A stretch of 64,000 bases of DNA from Candidatus Dadabacteria bacterium (GCA_022822065.1 JAJECI010000003.1:124001-188000); one strand, 5' to 3'; positions 33,693-42,776 are shown, numbered from the stretch's first letter. The notes: a model not told the origin generated them from the letters alone. Numbers and translations: made by a program.

Positions 33693-34340
33693 CTAAAATC
33701 TTATTATTAAGTTAAACAGAATCCCACCTTTGTCGCTGATTCCGACCTCGGCGAGATACTGGTTTTTAAAAAACCGCACAAAAGGCGTAAAGATGATGTT
33801 ATCTCTCTCGCCCGTGATGTGGTCAACCTGGAGCATGAGCCACGTGTGAACATCGTCGTAATCCCCCAAGTAGGGGGCGATTCCCACTCGCGCTTTTTGC
33901 CTGAAGAACTTGGCTATATCTTCTGCGTAGTAAACGCGGTTCTCATAACTGGTAAAACACCGTCGATTTTCCCAGTCAAGGGCGATATCCGTAAACGCGG
34001 CGGGCTGAGGCTTGCCGTCAGGCAATCCGAGGTCATCATAGGCCACTCCCAAGCCGCTTTTAAGGTAGAAATTTGCCTGCGAGGCCGGTGCGTTGTGGCG
34101 CTTCACCAAGTAATTAAACTGCACGCCGTGGAACTGCCAACCCTCCCCGGGCCAGTATTCGGTCCTGTATCCTATCGAATACCTGGCCGTCGGCGAATAA
34201 TGGACGTGGAGAGAATGGGCGTTCTTGTCGTTTTTCTGCATGATTGTCCATCCGCCCGGGTATGACACCGGACGGGAGAGAGACGGGGAAGCGTATCCCA
34301 GCAAAACCACGCAGCATAAAGCGAAAACTGCTGATTTCAT
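33693..34340 (-). CDS. Predicted outer-membrane beta-barrel protein
   Basis: 215 residues. A signal peptide (MKSAVFALCCVVLLGYASPSLS) is followed by alternating polar/aromatic strands (ARYSIGYRTEYWPGEGWQFHGVQFNYLVKR, QANFYLKSGLGVAY, NIIFTPFVRFFKNQYLAEVGIS), ending with a terminal aromatic residue (LFNLIIRF), as in small OM barrels. I know the type from metal-resistance operons but cannot name it. It sits 10 bp upstream of the MerP-like gene, in the same operon. Confidence 0.7.
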   Translation of the reverse strand: MKSAVFALCCVVLLGYASPSLSRPVSYPGGWTIMQKNDKNAHSLHVHYSPTARYSIGYRTEYWPGEGWQFHGVQFNYLVKRHNAPASQANFYLKSGLGVAYDDLGLPDGKPQPAAFTDIALDWENRRCFTSYENRVYYAEDIAKFFRQKARVGIAPYLGDYDDVHTWLMLQVDHITGERDNIIFTPFVRFFKNQYLAEVGISDKGGILFNLIIRF

Positions 34341-34417
34341 ATTTCCTCCTGAATATCTTGATTATAGTCTGGCAACGCCGAAGCGAAGCCATTTGGGCGT
34401 GCGGACGCGCGGATTGA

Positions 34418-34756
34418 TCAGGAGGTATGTTTTGGAGGCTGGAAGGGGGTATCGACCTGGCGGGAGGATAAAAGCTCATCGACTGGAATTCCGACGGCGA
34501 TTTTCCCGTGATTATCTTTTGATTCTTGAAGCGACAGAGCGTTTATCTGGACGCAGTGCAGGCAATTGCAGCCATCGCATTCATCTGAATTCTGATCCCG
34601 CGATTCTTCGGTGTTATGGCAAGGCATGTCCATATCGCCGTCCATCTGCATTTCGACGGGAGCTTCATGCATATTCATCAGACATGTGGAGAAGGCGTTT
34701 GCCGTGCCACCGGCGAACAACATAATGCACACAAGAAACAGCGTTACCGTTTTCAT
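34418..34756 (-). CDS. Small secreted Met/Asp/Cys-rich protein
   Basis: 112 residues; the ATG at 34756 is 10 nt behind AGGG (an upstream ATG at 34765 is possible). A signal peptide (VTLFLVCIMLFAGGTANA) is followed by a Met/Asp/Glu stretch (MHEAPVEMQMDGDMDMPCHN) and a dense Cys group (DECDGCNCLHCVQI). The Met, His and Cys suggest binding of copper(I) or another soft metal. It is the first gene of the group with the barrel, MerP-like and MerT-like proteins. Confidence 0.68.
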   Translation of the reverse strand: MKTVTLFLVCIMLFAGGTANAFSTCLMNMHEAPVEMQMDGDMDMPCHNTEESRDQNSDECDGCNCLHCVQINALSLQESKDNHGKIAVGIPVDELLSSRQVDTPFQPPKHTS

Positions 34757-34865
34757 AAAACTCATACCCTAATTATAAGTTATTGAATGTTGGTTTAAGT
34801 TTCAAGGGTAAAAGTCTGAAGAATTGGCTACTTGCGAATCTGCAGATAGATTCTATCACCGGTTC

Positions 34866-35798
34866 TTATCTGAATTCCAGTATTACCTCTTTTGCGAAAA
34901 GCTCTATGGTCTTGGGGTTCATCACGTCGGAGAAGAAAATCGTATACTTGGATATCCCCTTCTCGATATCCGAGTTGATCTTCTTCACGCAGTCTTCCGG
35001 GGTTCCCACGATTCCGAGTTTTTCTATGTCTCCGAAGAATCCGTAGCGTCTCTGGGCCTTTTCGAGTTTTTCAGGGAGATCTTTTCTGTCCTCGACCAGA
35101 ACGCAGACGGTCTGCTGAGATATCGTTATATCTTCTATGTCTCTCCCGACTTCCTCGCAGTGCCCGCGCAGTATTGAATGCTTGCGGTCAAAATCGATCG
35201 CGCTTGTCGCGGGACAGTTCCATTCATCGGCGAGTTCCGCTACTGCTCTCAAGAGAAACTTTTCCCCTGAGCCTCCGATACATATTGGGATGTGGGGACG
35301 CTGAACGGGCTTGGGGTTGCACAGCGCGTTTTCCACCTTGTAATGTTTTCCGGAGAAAGAGGCAGTCTCATCAGTCCACATCAGTTTAAGTATCTGGGCT
35401 GCTTCTTTAAGCATTTCTATTCTTTCTTTAGTTGACGGGAAGGGATACCCGTAAGCGAGGAATTCCTCTTCAAACCACCCGGCCCCTATTGCGAACTCAA
35501 CCCGTCCGTTGCTTATCACGTCAAGCGTTGAAGCCATCTTGGCAAGCAGGGGAGGGTGCCTGAATGGGTTGCAGAGCACCATCGTTCCGAGCTTTATGTT
35601 TTCCGTTACGGTAGAGAGAGCGGACATGAGCGTCCAGGGTTCGTAGATGTCGATTCCTATTATTCCCTGACCCAGAACATGATCGTAGAACCACACGGAA
35701 TCGTATCCCGTTGAGTCGCATAACTGCGCCGCGGCTTTTATATCTTCAAAATCTATTTTCTGCTGTCTCAGCATTACTCCGAATTCGGGTCTGCCCAT
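34866..35798 (-). CDS. Luciferase-like (LLM) F420/FMN-dependent oxidoreductase
   Basis: 310 residues, TIM barrel. FGVMLRQQKIDFEDIKAAAQLCDSTGYDSVWFYDHV at the start, LGTMVLCNPFRHPPLLAKMASTLDVISNGRVEFAIGAGWFEEEF, and IPICIGGSGEKFLLRAVAELADEWN are the family blocks. The pattern leans to F420-dependent members, but FMN cannot be excluded. Substrate unknown. Stands alone between two intergenic gaps; the 272 bp upstream (35799-36070) shows no gene or clear signal. Confidence 0.87.
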   Translation of the reverse strand: MGRPEFGVMLRQQKIDFEDIKAAAQLCDSTGYDSVWFYDHVLGQGIIGIDIYEPWTLMSALSTVTENIKLGTMVLCNPFRHPPLLAKMASTLDVISNGRVEFAIGAGWFEEEFLAYGYPFPSTKERIEMLKEAAQILKLMWTDETASFSGKHYKVENALCNPKPVQRPHIPICIGGSGEKFLLRAVAELADEWNCPATSAIDFDRKHSILRGHCEEVGRDIEDITISQQTVCVLVEDRKDLPEKLEKAQRRYGFFGDIEKLGIVGTPEDCVKKINSDIEKGISKYTIFFSDVMNPKTIELFAKEVILEFR

Positions 35799-36070
35799 TG
35801 GTTTCTATCTCCGTTCTCTGGTGGTTATCCGCGCCTGGATGGCGCACAGGTAATTATCCCTTCAGTCAGTGGCACTGTAAACACGGCAATGGTATTTTGC
35901 TTCCTGAGAGAGAAATAAGAATTTGCGAGATGTTCAATGTTTTGCTTCTTTATGCTATCATTACGGGCGACGGGAAAAAAGAAGGTTGACAATCCCAGAA
36001 GGACTTTTTGTCGCCTGTTTCGAAATAAGGAATTCCGTCTCTTCTTAAATTTACGATCCTGAGGTTTCCA

Positions 36071-36685
36071 ATGAAAAACGCAGTTGTTTTCGTTTTATGC
36101 TTTATCTTTGCCTTTATTGCTTTTCCCGGAGACGGGTATTCTCATTCCGATCCCAGTCATAAAAAAAATACGTCCGCTGAATCTAGCGGCAAAAAAGAAA
36201 GGAGAAAGCCAATGGTTCTTATTTCAACTTCGCTAGGTGACATAAAACTTGAATTATATGAAGAGCAGGCGCCGATCACGGTAACGAATTTTCTTTCCTA
36301 CGTGGAAGAGGGTTTTTTCGACGGCACCATCTTTCACAGGGTGATAAGTAATTTCATGATACAGGGCGGTGGCATCACTGCGGACATGAAACAGAAGCCG
36401 ACTAAGGCCCCGATAAAAAACGAGGCCAATAATGGCCTTAAAAATGAACGTGGAACCATAGCGATGGCTAGGACCTCCGATGTGGATTCCGCGACGTCAC
36501 AGTTTTTTATAAATCACAAGGACAACGCTTTTCTTGACCACGGTGCGCGTGACTTCGGCTACGCTGTGTTCGGAAAAGTGGTTGAAGGAATCGAGGTTGT
36601 TGACAAAATCGCCGCCGTTCAGACCAGGCCGGGTGATGTTCCCGTCGAGATGGTGTCTATTTTGTCCATTAAGGCCATCAATTAA
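36071..36685 (+). CDS. Peptidyl-prolyl cis-trans isomerase, cyclophilin type, exported
   Basis: 204 residues. A signal peptide ([18 protein letters not shown]) and a Lys/Ser-rich linker lead into the cyclophilin domain (about 45-204): [36 protein letters not shown] (catalytic Arg and Gln), [18 protein letters not shown] and [15 protein letters not shown]. Speeds folding in the periplasm. An internal ATG before VLISTS could give a cytoplasmic form, but the full start has better context. Confidence 0.93.
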   Translation: MKNAVVFVLCFIFAFIAFPGDGYSHSDPSHKKNTSAESSGKKERRKPMVLISTSLGDIKLELYEEQAPITVTNFLSYVEEGFFDGTIFHRVISNFMIQGGGITADMKQKPTKAPIKNEANNGLKNERGTIAMARTSDVDSATSQFFINHKDNAFLDHGARDFGYAVFGKVVEGIEVVDKIAAVQTRPGDVPVEMVSILSIKAIN

Positions 36686-36703
36686 CAGACGGTCTTTTTT
36701 TTC

Positions 36704-37747
36704 GTGTCGGAAGAAATCACTTACAAAAGCGCCGGTGTTGACGTCAAGGAAGGCGAGAGGTTCGTGCGGCTTATAAAACCTCTCGTCGAGTCGACCTACG
36801 GCGAAAGCAAAGTAAGCCCGCTCGGGGGTTTTGCGGGCGCTTTTCCGTTTGATGCGGGGGCTTTCAGCGAACCCCTGCTTGTATCCGCAACAGACGGCGT
36901 CGGCACGAAGCTCAAAACGGCATTTTCCGCGCGCAGATTTGATACGATAGGCATAGATCTGGTTGCCATGAGCGTTAATGACGTGATTACGTGCGGCGCG
37001 AAACCTCTGTTTTTTCTTGATTATCTGGCCACCTCAAAGCTCGATTCGGAGCAGGCGGCCGAGGTGGTGAAAGGTATCTGCGAGGGATGTGTCCAGGCGG
37101 GATGCGTGCTTATCGGTGGTGAGACGGCGGAGATGCCCGGATTTTACGCCGAGGGGGAGTTTGATCTTGCGGGTTTCTGTGTCGGAGTGGTGGAGAAGGA
37201 TCTTTATATTGACGGCACCGGGATAGGGCCCGGCGACGCGGTTATCGGGCTTGCTTCAAGCGGTCTTCATTCAAACGGCTACTCGCTTGCGAGAAAGGTG
37301 CTTTTTGATGTCGGGGGTTACTCTATGGATTCAAAGCCCCGTGGCCTCTCAAAGCCTCTGGGAGAGGCGCTTCTCGAACCCACAGTCATATACTCAGGAG
37401 CCGTCCTCGGGCTCTGCGAAAAGTTCAACGTAAAAGCCCTTGCCCACATGACGGGCGGCGGGATTCCGGGAAATCTCTCAAGGGTCATTCCCGACGGGCT
37501 TTTTGCGGCGATTGAGGGCCAGAGCTGGCCTGAACCTCCCGTTTTTGACCTGATAATGAAAACCGGAAACATAAGCCGCGACGAGATGTACTCGACGTTT
37601 AACTGCGGGGTAGGGATGATAGCGGTGCTGCCGCGGGAGCAGGTAGAAGAAGCAACCTCCTTCGCGCGGGACCTACTGGAGGCGGCTTACCTTATCGGCG
37701 AGATAAAGGAACCTGACACCCCCGGCCCCAAGGTCCGCATTCTCTGA
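36704..37747 (+). CDS. purM: Phosphoribosylformylglycinamidine cyclo-ligase
   Basis: 347 residues from a GTG. Fifth step of purine synthesis. SATDGVGTKLKTAF (about 63-76), the FLDYLATSKLD segment, GCVLIGGETAEMPGFY and LASSGLHSNGYSLAR are textbook PurM. 18 bp after the cyclophilin gene; no other pur genes are nearby. Confidence 0.96.
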   Translation: MSEEITYKSAGVDVKEGERFVRLIKPLVESTYGESKVSPLGGFAGAFPFDAGAFSEPLLVSATDGVGTKLKTAFSARRFDTIGIDLVAMSVNDVITCGAKPLFFLDYLATSKLDSEQAAEVVKGICEGCVQAGCVLIGGETAEMPGFYAEGEFDLAGFCVGVVEKDLYIDGTGIGPGDAVIGLASSGLHSNGYSLARKVLFDVGGYSMDSKPRGLSKPLGEALLEPTVIYSGAVLGLCEKFNVKALAHMTGGGIPGNLSRVIPDGLFAAIEGQSWPEPPVFDLIMKTGNISRDEMYSTFNCGVGMIAVLPREQVEEATSFARDLLEAAYLIGEIKEPDTPGPKVRIL

Positions 37748-37757
37748 GGACGTGAAC

Positions 37758-38654
37758 TCAGTTGTAGTATCTTCTTACCCACTTCGGAAGCTTGTAATCG
37801 AAAGTGGCCGGTATCTTCAGCTTTTCTTCTTTCCAGCTTTCAGGAAAGGGGTTGTAAGGGGAGGCCACCCTTATTGTCCGCAGCACCTCCCTGTCCAGAT
37901 TCTCGAAACCTGAAGACTCGATTATCCTCACGCTTTCAAGATATCCGTCCTTTCTGAGCGTGAAAACGATCCGGAGGTTTCCCTGCTCCCTTCTTACCTG
38001 CGACTCCCTGGGATACTTCCAGACCTGATAGATCCTCTCTTTCAGCTTCGTGAAATAGGAAATGTATTTGTATTCCGTAGTGTTGAGATCAACGGTGATT
38101 TCCTTCTCGACGTCCTTCGTGCCGAGGAGCTGTTCCTCGGTATTGTAGTCAAACGGAACGTCCGTTATTCTCGGGTTTACCATCTGCGAAGCGGAGGAAT
38201 CTGGACTGTTTTGGGACAGTTCGTTGGGGGATGCTTTTCTTTTTTCGGGCTTGTTTCTGTCTCCTTCGGGTATCATGGCGATCCGGTCTTTTTCAGGGGA
38301 GAATCTTTCCGTGCTTTCTTCCTGCTGTCCGGGTTGAACCGCCCCTGCGGGTTTTCTTTGCGCCGTGCTTTTCTTTGTCGTCTTTGGAACGGACTTTGAG
38401 AGTTTTGTCGTGTCGTCTATCGTAGTCTCTTTTTCAGCCTTGTGAGACTTGTCAGCGAGCCTTGACGGCTTGTCGGGGGGTTCAGTCTCTTTAACCGGTA
38501 TCTCGATGAGTTCTATGTATGTTCTCTCAAGCGAATCCTTGAGACTTTCGGGGTCGGGCAGTATCTCTGAGAAAAGAAACTGAATCAGCAGGAGATTCAG
38601 CACGGTTGAGATCAGAAGAAAAACCGGGAAAGGGACTTTTCTGTTCCTGTTCAT
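37758..38654 (-). CDS. TonB-family energy transducer
   Basis: 298 residues. One N-terminal anchor helix (FPVFLLISTVLNLLLIQFLF), a long charged, Pro/Lys/Ser-rich periplasmic spacer (about 45-180), and a C-terminal TonB domain (about 195-298: KLKERIYQVWKYPRESQVRREQGNLRIVFTLRKDGYLESVRIIESSGFENLD). No exbB/exbD genes are in the window. The spacer has less Pro than classic TonB, so a TolA-like role is possible. Confidence 0.85.
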   Translation of the reverse strand: MNRNRKVPFPVFLLISTVLNLLLIQFLFSEILPDPESLKDSLERTYIELIEIPVKETEPPDKPSRLADKSHKAEKETTIDDTTKLSKSVPKTTKKSTAQRKPAGAVQPGQQEESTERFSPEKDRIAMIPEGDRNKPEKRKASPNELSQNSPDSSASQMVNPRITDVPFDYNTEEQLLGTKDVEKEITVDLNTTEYKYISYFTKLKERIYQVWKYPRESQVRREQGNLRIVFTLRKDGYLESVRIIESSGFENLDREVLRTIRVASPYNPFPESWKEEKLKIPATFDYKLPKWVRRYYN

Positions 38655-38696
38655 CGGGGCTTACCAGTGTTTCGGCGCGCGCGGGGCGGGGCCTGT

Positions 38697-39725
38697 TTAT
38701 ATCTTCAGTATATTCTGTATGAGAACCCTGGCAAAATCGGCCGTTTTGAGGTCGCCTCCCAGGTCCCGGGTCTTGTCGCCGTTTGAAAGGGCTATGTTGT
38801 AAGCCGTTTTTATCTTGTCGGCCGCCTCTCTCATATCCTCTCTTCCTTCTGAATCGGCCAGATACCTAAGCATCATCACAGCTGACATTATCAGGGCGAG
38901 CGGATTCGCTATTTCGAGTCCCGCTATGTCCGGCGCGGACCCGTGCACCGCTTCAAAGACCGAGTATTCATCACCTATGTTGGCGCCGGGAACAACGCCG
39001 AGTCCTCCGACAAGGCCGGCGCAGAGGTCGCTCATCACGTCACCGTAAAGGTTCTCAAGCAGTAGCGTGTCAAAAAGGCCCGGGTCCTGAACCAGTCTCA
39101 TGCATCCCGCGTCTATGATGTACTCCTCATACTCGATATCCGGGTACTGTTCGCTTGCCTCCCTTGCCTTTCTTATGAAAAGACCGTCGGTGATCTTCAT
39201 TATATTGGCCTTGTGAAACACGGTCACCTTTTTTCTGTTTCTTTTTCTAGCGTATTCGAAACCCCATCTGGCGATTCGCTCGCACGCTCTCTCGGTCGCG
39301 ACTTTCATGCTCATCACGACCCCGGGGGAGACCGTGTTTTCAACGCCGCTGTAAAGGCCTTCGGTGTTCTCGCGCACGATTACTATGTTAACGTCGGAGA
39401 ATCTGGTCCTCACGCCTTCAATGTTTCGTACCGGCCTTACGGCCGCGTACAGGTCAAGTTTTTTTCTCAGTTCCACGTTCGCCGATGAAAACCCCTCTCC
39501 TATGGGGGTCGTACACGGGCCCTTGAGCGCGACTTTATGCTCCCTTATGGCGTCCAGAGTGACTTCCGGCAGGACTTCCCGGTACTTTTCTATAGCCGAT
39601 ACGCCGGCCCTTCTTATGACCCATTCGATCTTGGCTCCGGAAGCGGCGATGACATCCTTTGTCGCTTCGGCGATTTCCGGGCCGATACCGTCCCCGGGGA
39701 TTAAAACGATTTTTCTAGCGCTCAT
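38697..39725 (-). CDS. NAD-type isocitrate dehydrogenase (isocitrate/isopropylmalate DH family)
   Basis: 342 residues. IPGDGIGPEIAEA at the start, SSANVELRKKLDLYAAVRPVRN (the Ser and Arg substrate motif of isocitrate enzymes), ENTEGLYSG, FHKANIMKITDGLF (catalytic Lys) and EAVHGSAPDIAG. The SSANVELRK pattern and the short length point to the NAD-dependent isocitrate enzyme rather than LeuB. No leu genes are close by. Confidence 0.88.
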   Translation of the reverse strand: MSARKIVLIPGDGIGPEIAEATKDVIAASGAKIEWVIRRAGVSAIEKYREVLPEVTLDAIREHKVALKGPCTTPIGEGFSSANVELRKKLDLYAAVRPVRNIEGVRTRFSDVNIVIVRENTEGLYSGVENTVSPGVVMSMKVATERACERIARWGFEYARKRNRKKVTVFHKANIMKITDGLFIRKAREASEQYPDIEYEEYIIDAGCMRLVQDPGLFDTLLLENLYGDVMSDLCAGLVGGLGVVPGANIGDEYSVFEAVHGSAPDIAGLEIANPLALIMSAVMMLRYLADSEGREDMREAADKIKTAYNIALSNGDKTRDLGGDLKTADFARVLIQNILKI

Positions 39726-39850
39726 AATCTGTACGTGTGATACGGTTTGAAACCAGGTTTCTACGAAACATATATGTTCTTATCTGGCAAGTTACGTGCC
39801 GACAAACCACTTTCCGTGTCCGCATGTCCGCAAAGCTTTTGCCAGGCACT

Positions 39851-40432
39851 TCAGCCCAGTTTCTTTAGAAGCAGCACCCCAACCAGAAGCAGTACGAAAA
39901 ATATAACCGTAAATATGTTGAAGTATTTGTCGATAAGCAATTTTACTCTCGCTCCGAAAACCGAAAGGAGGAAGGCAATTATTGCGAACCTGGCAGTTCT
40001 TCCCACGGCGCAGGCGGCGATGAAGGCCAGGAAGTCGACCTTGAAGACTCCCGCCGTCACGGTGAACGCCTTAAAAGGTATGGGAGTGAAGGCCGCGGCC
40101 AAAACTGCTTCAAACGCGTTCTCCGAATACTTGTCGCCTACAACGGCGAACGTCTCCGCGGTTATTATATGGGAGAGAAAGAAATCCCCGACAAGTTCCC
40201 ACACCCAGTATCCTATGAGATACCCCGTTGCCGCTCCCAGTACGGAAAAAACGGAGCAGTAAAGAGCGAAGCGGTATGACTTTCGGGGGTTACCGAGGCA
40301 AAGCGCCATGAGAAGCGGATCGGGAGGTATCGGAAAGAAAGAGGCTTCCGTGAAGGAAACCAGGGAAAGCGCAAAGGGACCATGCTTTCTGTCCGCCCAG
40401 CCCAGAACCCAGTCGTAGAGACTTCTAAGCAT
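39851..40432 (-). CDS. yqaA: YqaA family membrane protein (SNARE-associated/VTT domain)
   Basis: 193 residues. FTEASFFPIPPDPLLMALCLGNP (about 28-50) is the DedA/VTT loop. TPIPFKAFTVTAGVF holds the second conserved Pro-rich hairpin. About five helices. Likely a lipid scramblase or flippase-like role, by family. Its ATG lies inside the end of surE (8-bp overlap). The plus-strand ORF 39747-40262 is its shadow. Confidence 0.88.
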   Translation of the reverse strand: MLRSLYDWVLGWADRKHGPFALSLVSFTEASFFPIPPDPLLMALCLGNPRKSYRFALYCSVFSVLGAATGYLIGYWVWELVGDFFLSHIITAETFAVVGDKYSENAFEAVLAAAFTPIPFKAFTVTAGVFKVDFLAFIAACAVGRTARFAIIAFLLSVFGARVKLLIDKYFNIFTVIFFVLLLVGVLLLKKLG

Positions 40433-41183
40433 GGTTCTCTAGTTTTTCCCTGAGCTCTTCGAGGTACCCGTAATCGGTCATATCAAGCTTTATAGGGGTT
40501 ATCGAGACATAGCCTTCAAGAACGGACACTATGTCGGAGTTTTCAATTCTAAGGGAATCAAGCTCGTTTCCGCCTATCCAGTAATACTTTTTCCCCCGGG
40601 GATCAGTTTTTTCCACTATTGGTGCTTGGTAAACCCTTTTGCCCTGGCGCGTAACCCGTATTCCCTTTATTTCTTCGAGGGGAAGGTTAGGCACGTTCAC
40701 GTTTAGCAGGGTGTTTTCGGGAAGACCGGCTTTAAGAACGAATTCCGCGGCCACTCTTGAGTAGTGGGCGGCGGTTGGGAACAGGAAGTTCTTTTTTGCC
40801 GCAAGCGATACCGCTATTGCGGGGATTTTCATGAGGGTTGCCTCTATCGCGGCGCTTACGGTTCCTGAATACGTTATGTCATCTCCCATGTTGGCGGCCA
40901 TGTTTATTCCGGAGACCAAGAGATCAGGTTTTTTCTCGCCCAGGATTCCGTTCACGGCGAGATTTACGCAGTCCGTGGGAGTTCCGTCAACGGAGAACAC
41001 TCTCTCTGAGATTTCTTCGATTCTGAGAGGTCTCATGAGGTTGAGCGAGTGGCTCGAAGCGCTCTGGTCGCGGTCGGGAGCCACCGTGTAGACCTCTCCG
41101 AGATGAGACAGAGCGTCTCCAAGGGCTTTTAGGCCTTCTGAGTTCACCCCGTCGTCGTTTGAAAGCAGTATTTTAGTCTTCAT
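40425..41183 (-). CDS. surE: 5'-nucleotidase SurE
   Basis: 252 residues. ILLSNDDGVNSEGLKAL (5-21) contains the metal-binding Asp pair. APDRDQSASSHSLN, VDGTPTDCVNLAVNG, LLVSGINMAANMGDDITYSGTVSAAIEA and YVSITPIKLDMTDY are all standard. Dephosphorylates nucleoside monophosphates and helps survival in stationary phase. tRNA-Pro(CGG) follows upstream on the same strand. Confidence 0.96.
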   Translation of the reverse strand: MKTKILLSNDDGVNSEGLKALGDALSHLGEVYTVAPDRDQSASSHSLNLMRPLRIEEISERVFSVDGTPTDCVNLAVNGILGEKKPDLLVSGINMAANMGDDITYSGTVSAAIEATLMKIPAIAVSLAAKKNFLFPTAAHYSRVAAEFVLKAGLPENTLLNVNVPNLPLEEIKGIRVTRQGKRVYQAPIVEKTDPRGKKYYWIGGNELDSLRIENSDIVSVLEGYVSITPIKLDMTDYGYLEELREKLENHA

Positions 41184-41192
41184 GTCTGGGAA

Positions 41193-41269
41193 TGGTCGGG
41201 GTGACCGGATTTGAACCGGTGACCCCCGGCTCCCGAAGCCGGTGCGCTACCAAGCTGCGCTACACCCCG
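41193..41269 (-). tRNA. tRNA-Pro (anticodon CGG)
   Basis: Acceptor CGGGGTG/CACCCCG, anticodon arm CCGGC-TTCGGGA-GCCGG, T arm CCGGT-TTGAA-like, discriminator A, CCA encoded at 41193-41195. The next 272 bp (41270-41541) hold no gene I can support. Confidence 0.96.
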
Positions 41270-41541
41270 AATAAAAAGTTCCGGCTAGATTTTAACCCAT
41301 CAGGGATTTCTCGCAACAGCATGTTAATGGTGCGTTACCTGAGACTGTGAGAGTATTCAGGCAAAACAATTTTTCTGGCAACGAGTTATTCAAAAATGTC
41401 TCAGAAATACAAAATCAAAGAGAGTTCTGGTATTCTTGAGCCTGTTTTTGGCTGCCGGATAGCTATTTTGGTATGCTAACAGTGCTGCTGACTAATATCT
41501 TCACAGCCCGAAATAGCATATTATGGGACTTATACACGTAA

Positions 41542-42141
41542 CTAACCACGCTCATATACACTTACCACCGGCCTTGTTTTTGTTTGTCGGAGTTGTTGAC
41601 ATTCCTGCTTTGCCCAAAAATAAGCCTCGGACGCAGTGCCCCCGTTTTGTGTTACTTCAATCTGTTTTTTCTGTCTGTGGGCGGAACATGTTTTACAACG
41701 ACTTGCCAGCCCAGTAGACCTGTTACGGTCCGTGTGAAATTCCGAGACCGGGAGCTTTTGCCAACACCACGAACAGACATGATATCCTGAAGGTTTCCGA
41801 GGGTATTTTTTCCTCAGTCGCCGATTCCTCCTTGACGACCATCGGTTGTTCCGGATTTTTTCCGCCTCCGGGTTTTTCTGAATCGGATGCCCATTCGCAT
41901 AAATGTTTATCGGGTCCTTGAGTCTCAGGATTTGTTCTCGCTCCTCCTCGTCCGCAGTCTCCTGGTCGTGATGACTGGAGAGGACTTGTATTTTTGGTGA
42001 CGGCATTATCAGCAACTTGTTGTGTAATTTATGGTTGCATGGGTGGTATTTATGTTGTGCCATGCGTTTTTTCATGCCTGTCCTTGTTTGCCCGACATAA
42101 GCCGACCCGTCGGGGAAGGTGATTTTGTATATTTCGATCAT
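41542..42141 (-). CDS. GIY-YIG nuclease with C-terminal zinc finger
   Basis: 199 residues from the ATG at 42141, directly behind AAGGAAAGG; the track starts 24 bp earlier at TTG. The GIY-YIG core is YKITFPDGSAYVGQTRTGMKKRMAQHK (about 4-30), with a conserved Glu later (DEEEREQILRLKDPINIYANG). A C4 zinc finger (VCSWCWQKLPVSEFH, then RCKTCSAHRQKK) follows near residue 130, as in homing or phage nucleases. It lies between two tRNA-Pro genes, so it looks like a small mobile or selfish element. Host function unknown. Confidence 0.8.
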   Translation of the reverse strand: MIEIYKITFPDGSAYVGQTRTGMKKRMAQHKYHPCNHKLHNKLLIMPSPKIQVLSSHHDQETADEEEREQILRLKDPINIYANGHPIQKNPEAEKIRNNRWSSRRNRRLRKKYPRKPSGYHVCSWCWQKLPVSEFHTDRNRSTGLASRCKTCSAHRQKKQIEVTQNGGTASEAYFWAKQECQQLRQTKTRPVVSVYERG

Positions 42142-42506
42142 CCTTTCCTTCGAATCGGGCAACAAAAAAGCCGGGTTATGGCTCTGTCGCCTATAAGTTT
42201 GATCTTCACATCGACTGCGGAAAGCGTGTAGTCGCCCGCGTTGCCGCCAGTTGTGAAGCCTAGGGCAAGATTCCAGCGGTTGCTGCCGAAGGAACCGATG
42301 ATTGCGTTGGTGGTCCCCACGATCTGCCCGGTATTGCTTGTCAGGGTTGTCTGCGCCGCCGCCAGAAAAAGGGCGAGGAAAAGAAAAAGGAGAGGGAAAC
42401 TCCCGGCGCTGGCGAAGCCACGCCGCCGGATTTTATGGGGGGGGGGGATGCAGGATGGGTTAATGAAGACTTCTTTTAGGTAGAACTCTTCGTTCCTAAA
42501 ATGCAT
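42138..42506 (-). pseudogene. Truncated secreted protein, choice-of-anchor R-like fragment
   Basis: A hydrophobic export segment (FPLLFLFLALFLAAAQ) is followed by TTLTSNTGQIVGTTNAIIGSFG and ALGFTTGGNAGDYTLSAVDVKI, the opening of choice-of-anchor R surface proteins. After about 50 residues the similarity stops (IGDRAITRLFCCPIRRKG), the rest of the domain is missing, and the frame runs 4 bp into the GIY-YIG gene. The start of the frame depends on an 11-base C run (G run on plus). I read it as a truncated gene, perhaps cut by arrival of the nuclease gene. Confidence 0.6.
42437..42447. repeat. Homopolymer of 11 G (C on the coding strand)
   Basis: It sits early in the reading frame of the truncated surface protein, between the only in-frame ATG and the export segment. 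Slippage would switch the frame on or off, as in contingency loci. It is also a place where sequencing errors are common. Confidence 0.9.
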
Positions 42507-42652
42507 GTATGCAGTATAACATCATGCTGAAAAGCCAACAAATTTTCGCAAATTGTGAGGAGCTGTGACTTAACTTCGGTACTTTCGCATCGTAAGTGCG
42601 GAAGCCGGAAAACAATGGAATTTGCCTTGGAGGCTGACTTGCGGATTTGGTT

Positions 42653-42728
42653 TGGTCGGGGTGACCGGACTTGAACCGGTGACCCCCGGTCCCCCAGACC
42701 GGTGCGCTACCAACTGCGCCACACCCCG
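42653..42728 (-). tRNA. tRNA-Pro (anticodon GGG)
   Basis: Acceptor CGGGGTG/CACCCCG, anticodon arm CCGGT-CTGGGGG-ACCGG giving GGG, discriminator A, CCA encoded at 42653-42655. The 3' half is nearly identical to the tRNA-Pro at 41193-41269, making a 30-bp direct repeat around the nuclease segment. Confidence 0.96.
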
Positions 42729-42776
42729 TATGAATAGAAGCCGGATCAGAAGCGAACGGGACACGGCATGGCCCGT

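Noticed and set aside
39747-40262. 171-residue plus-strand ORF
   Set aside because: Antisense shadow of yqaA; Lys/Ala/Thr-rich composition with no domain.
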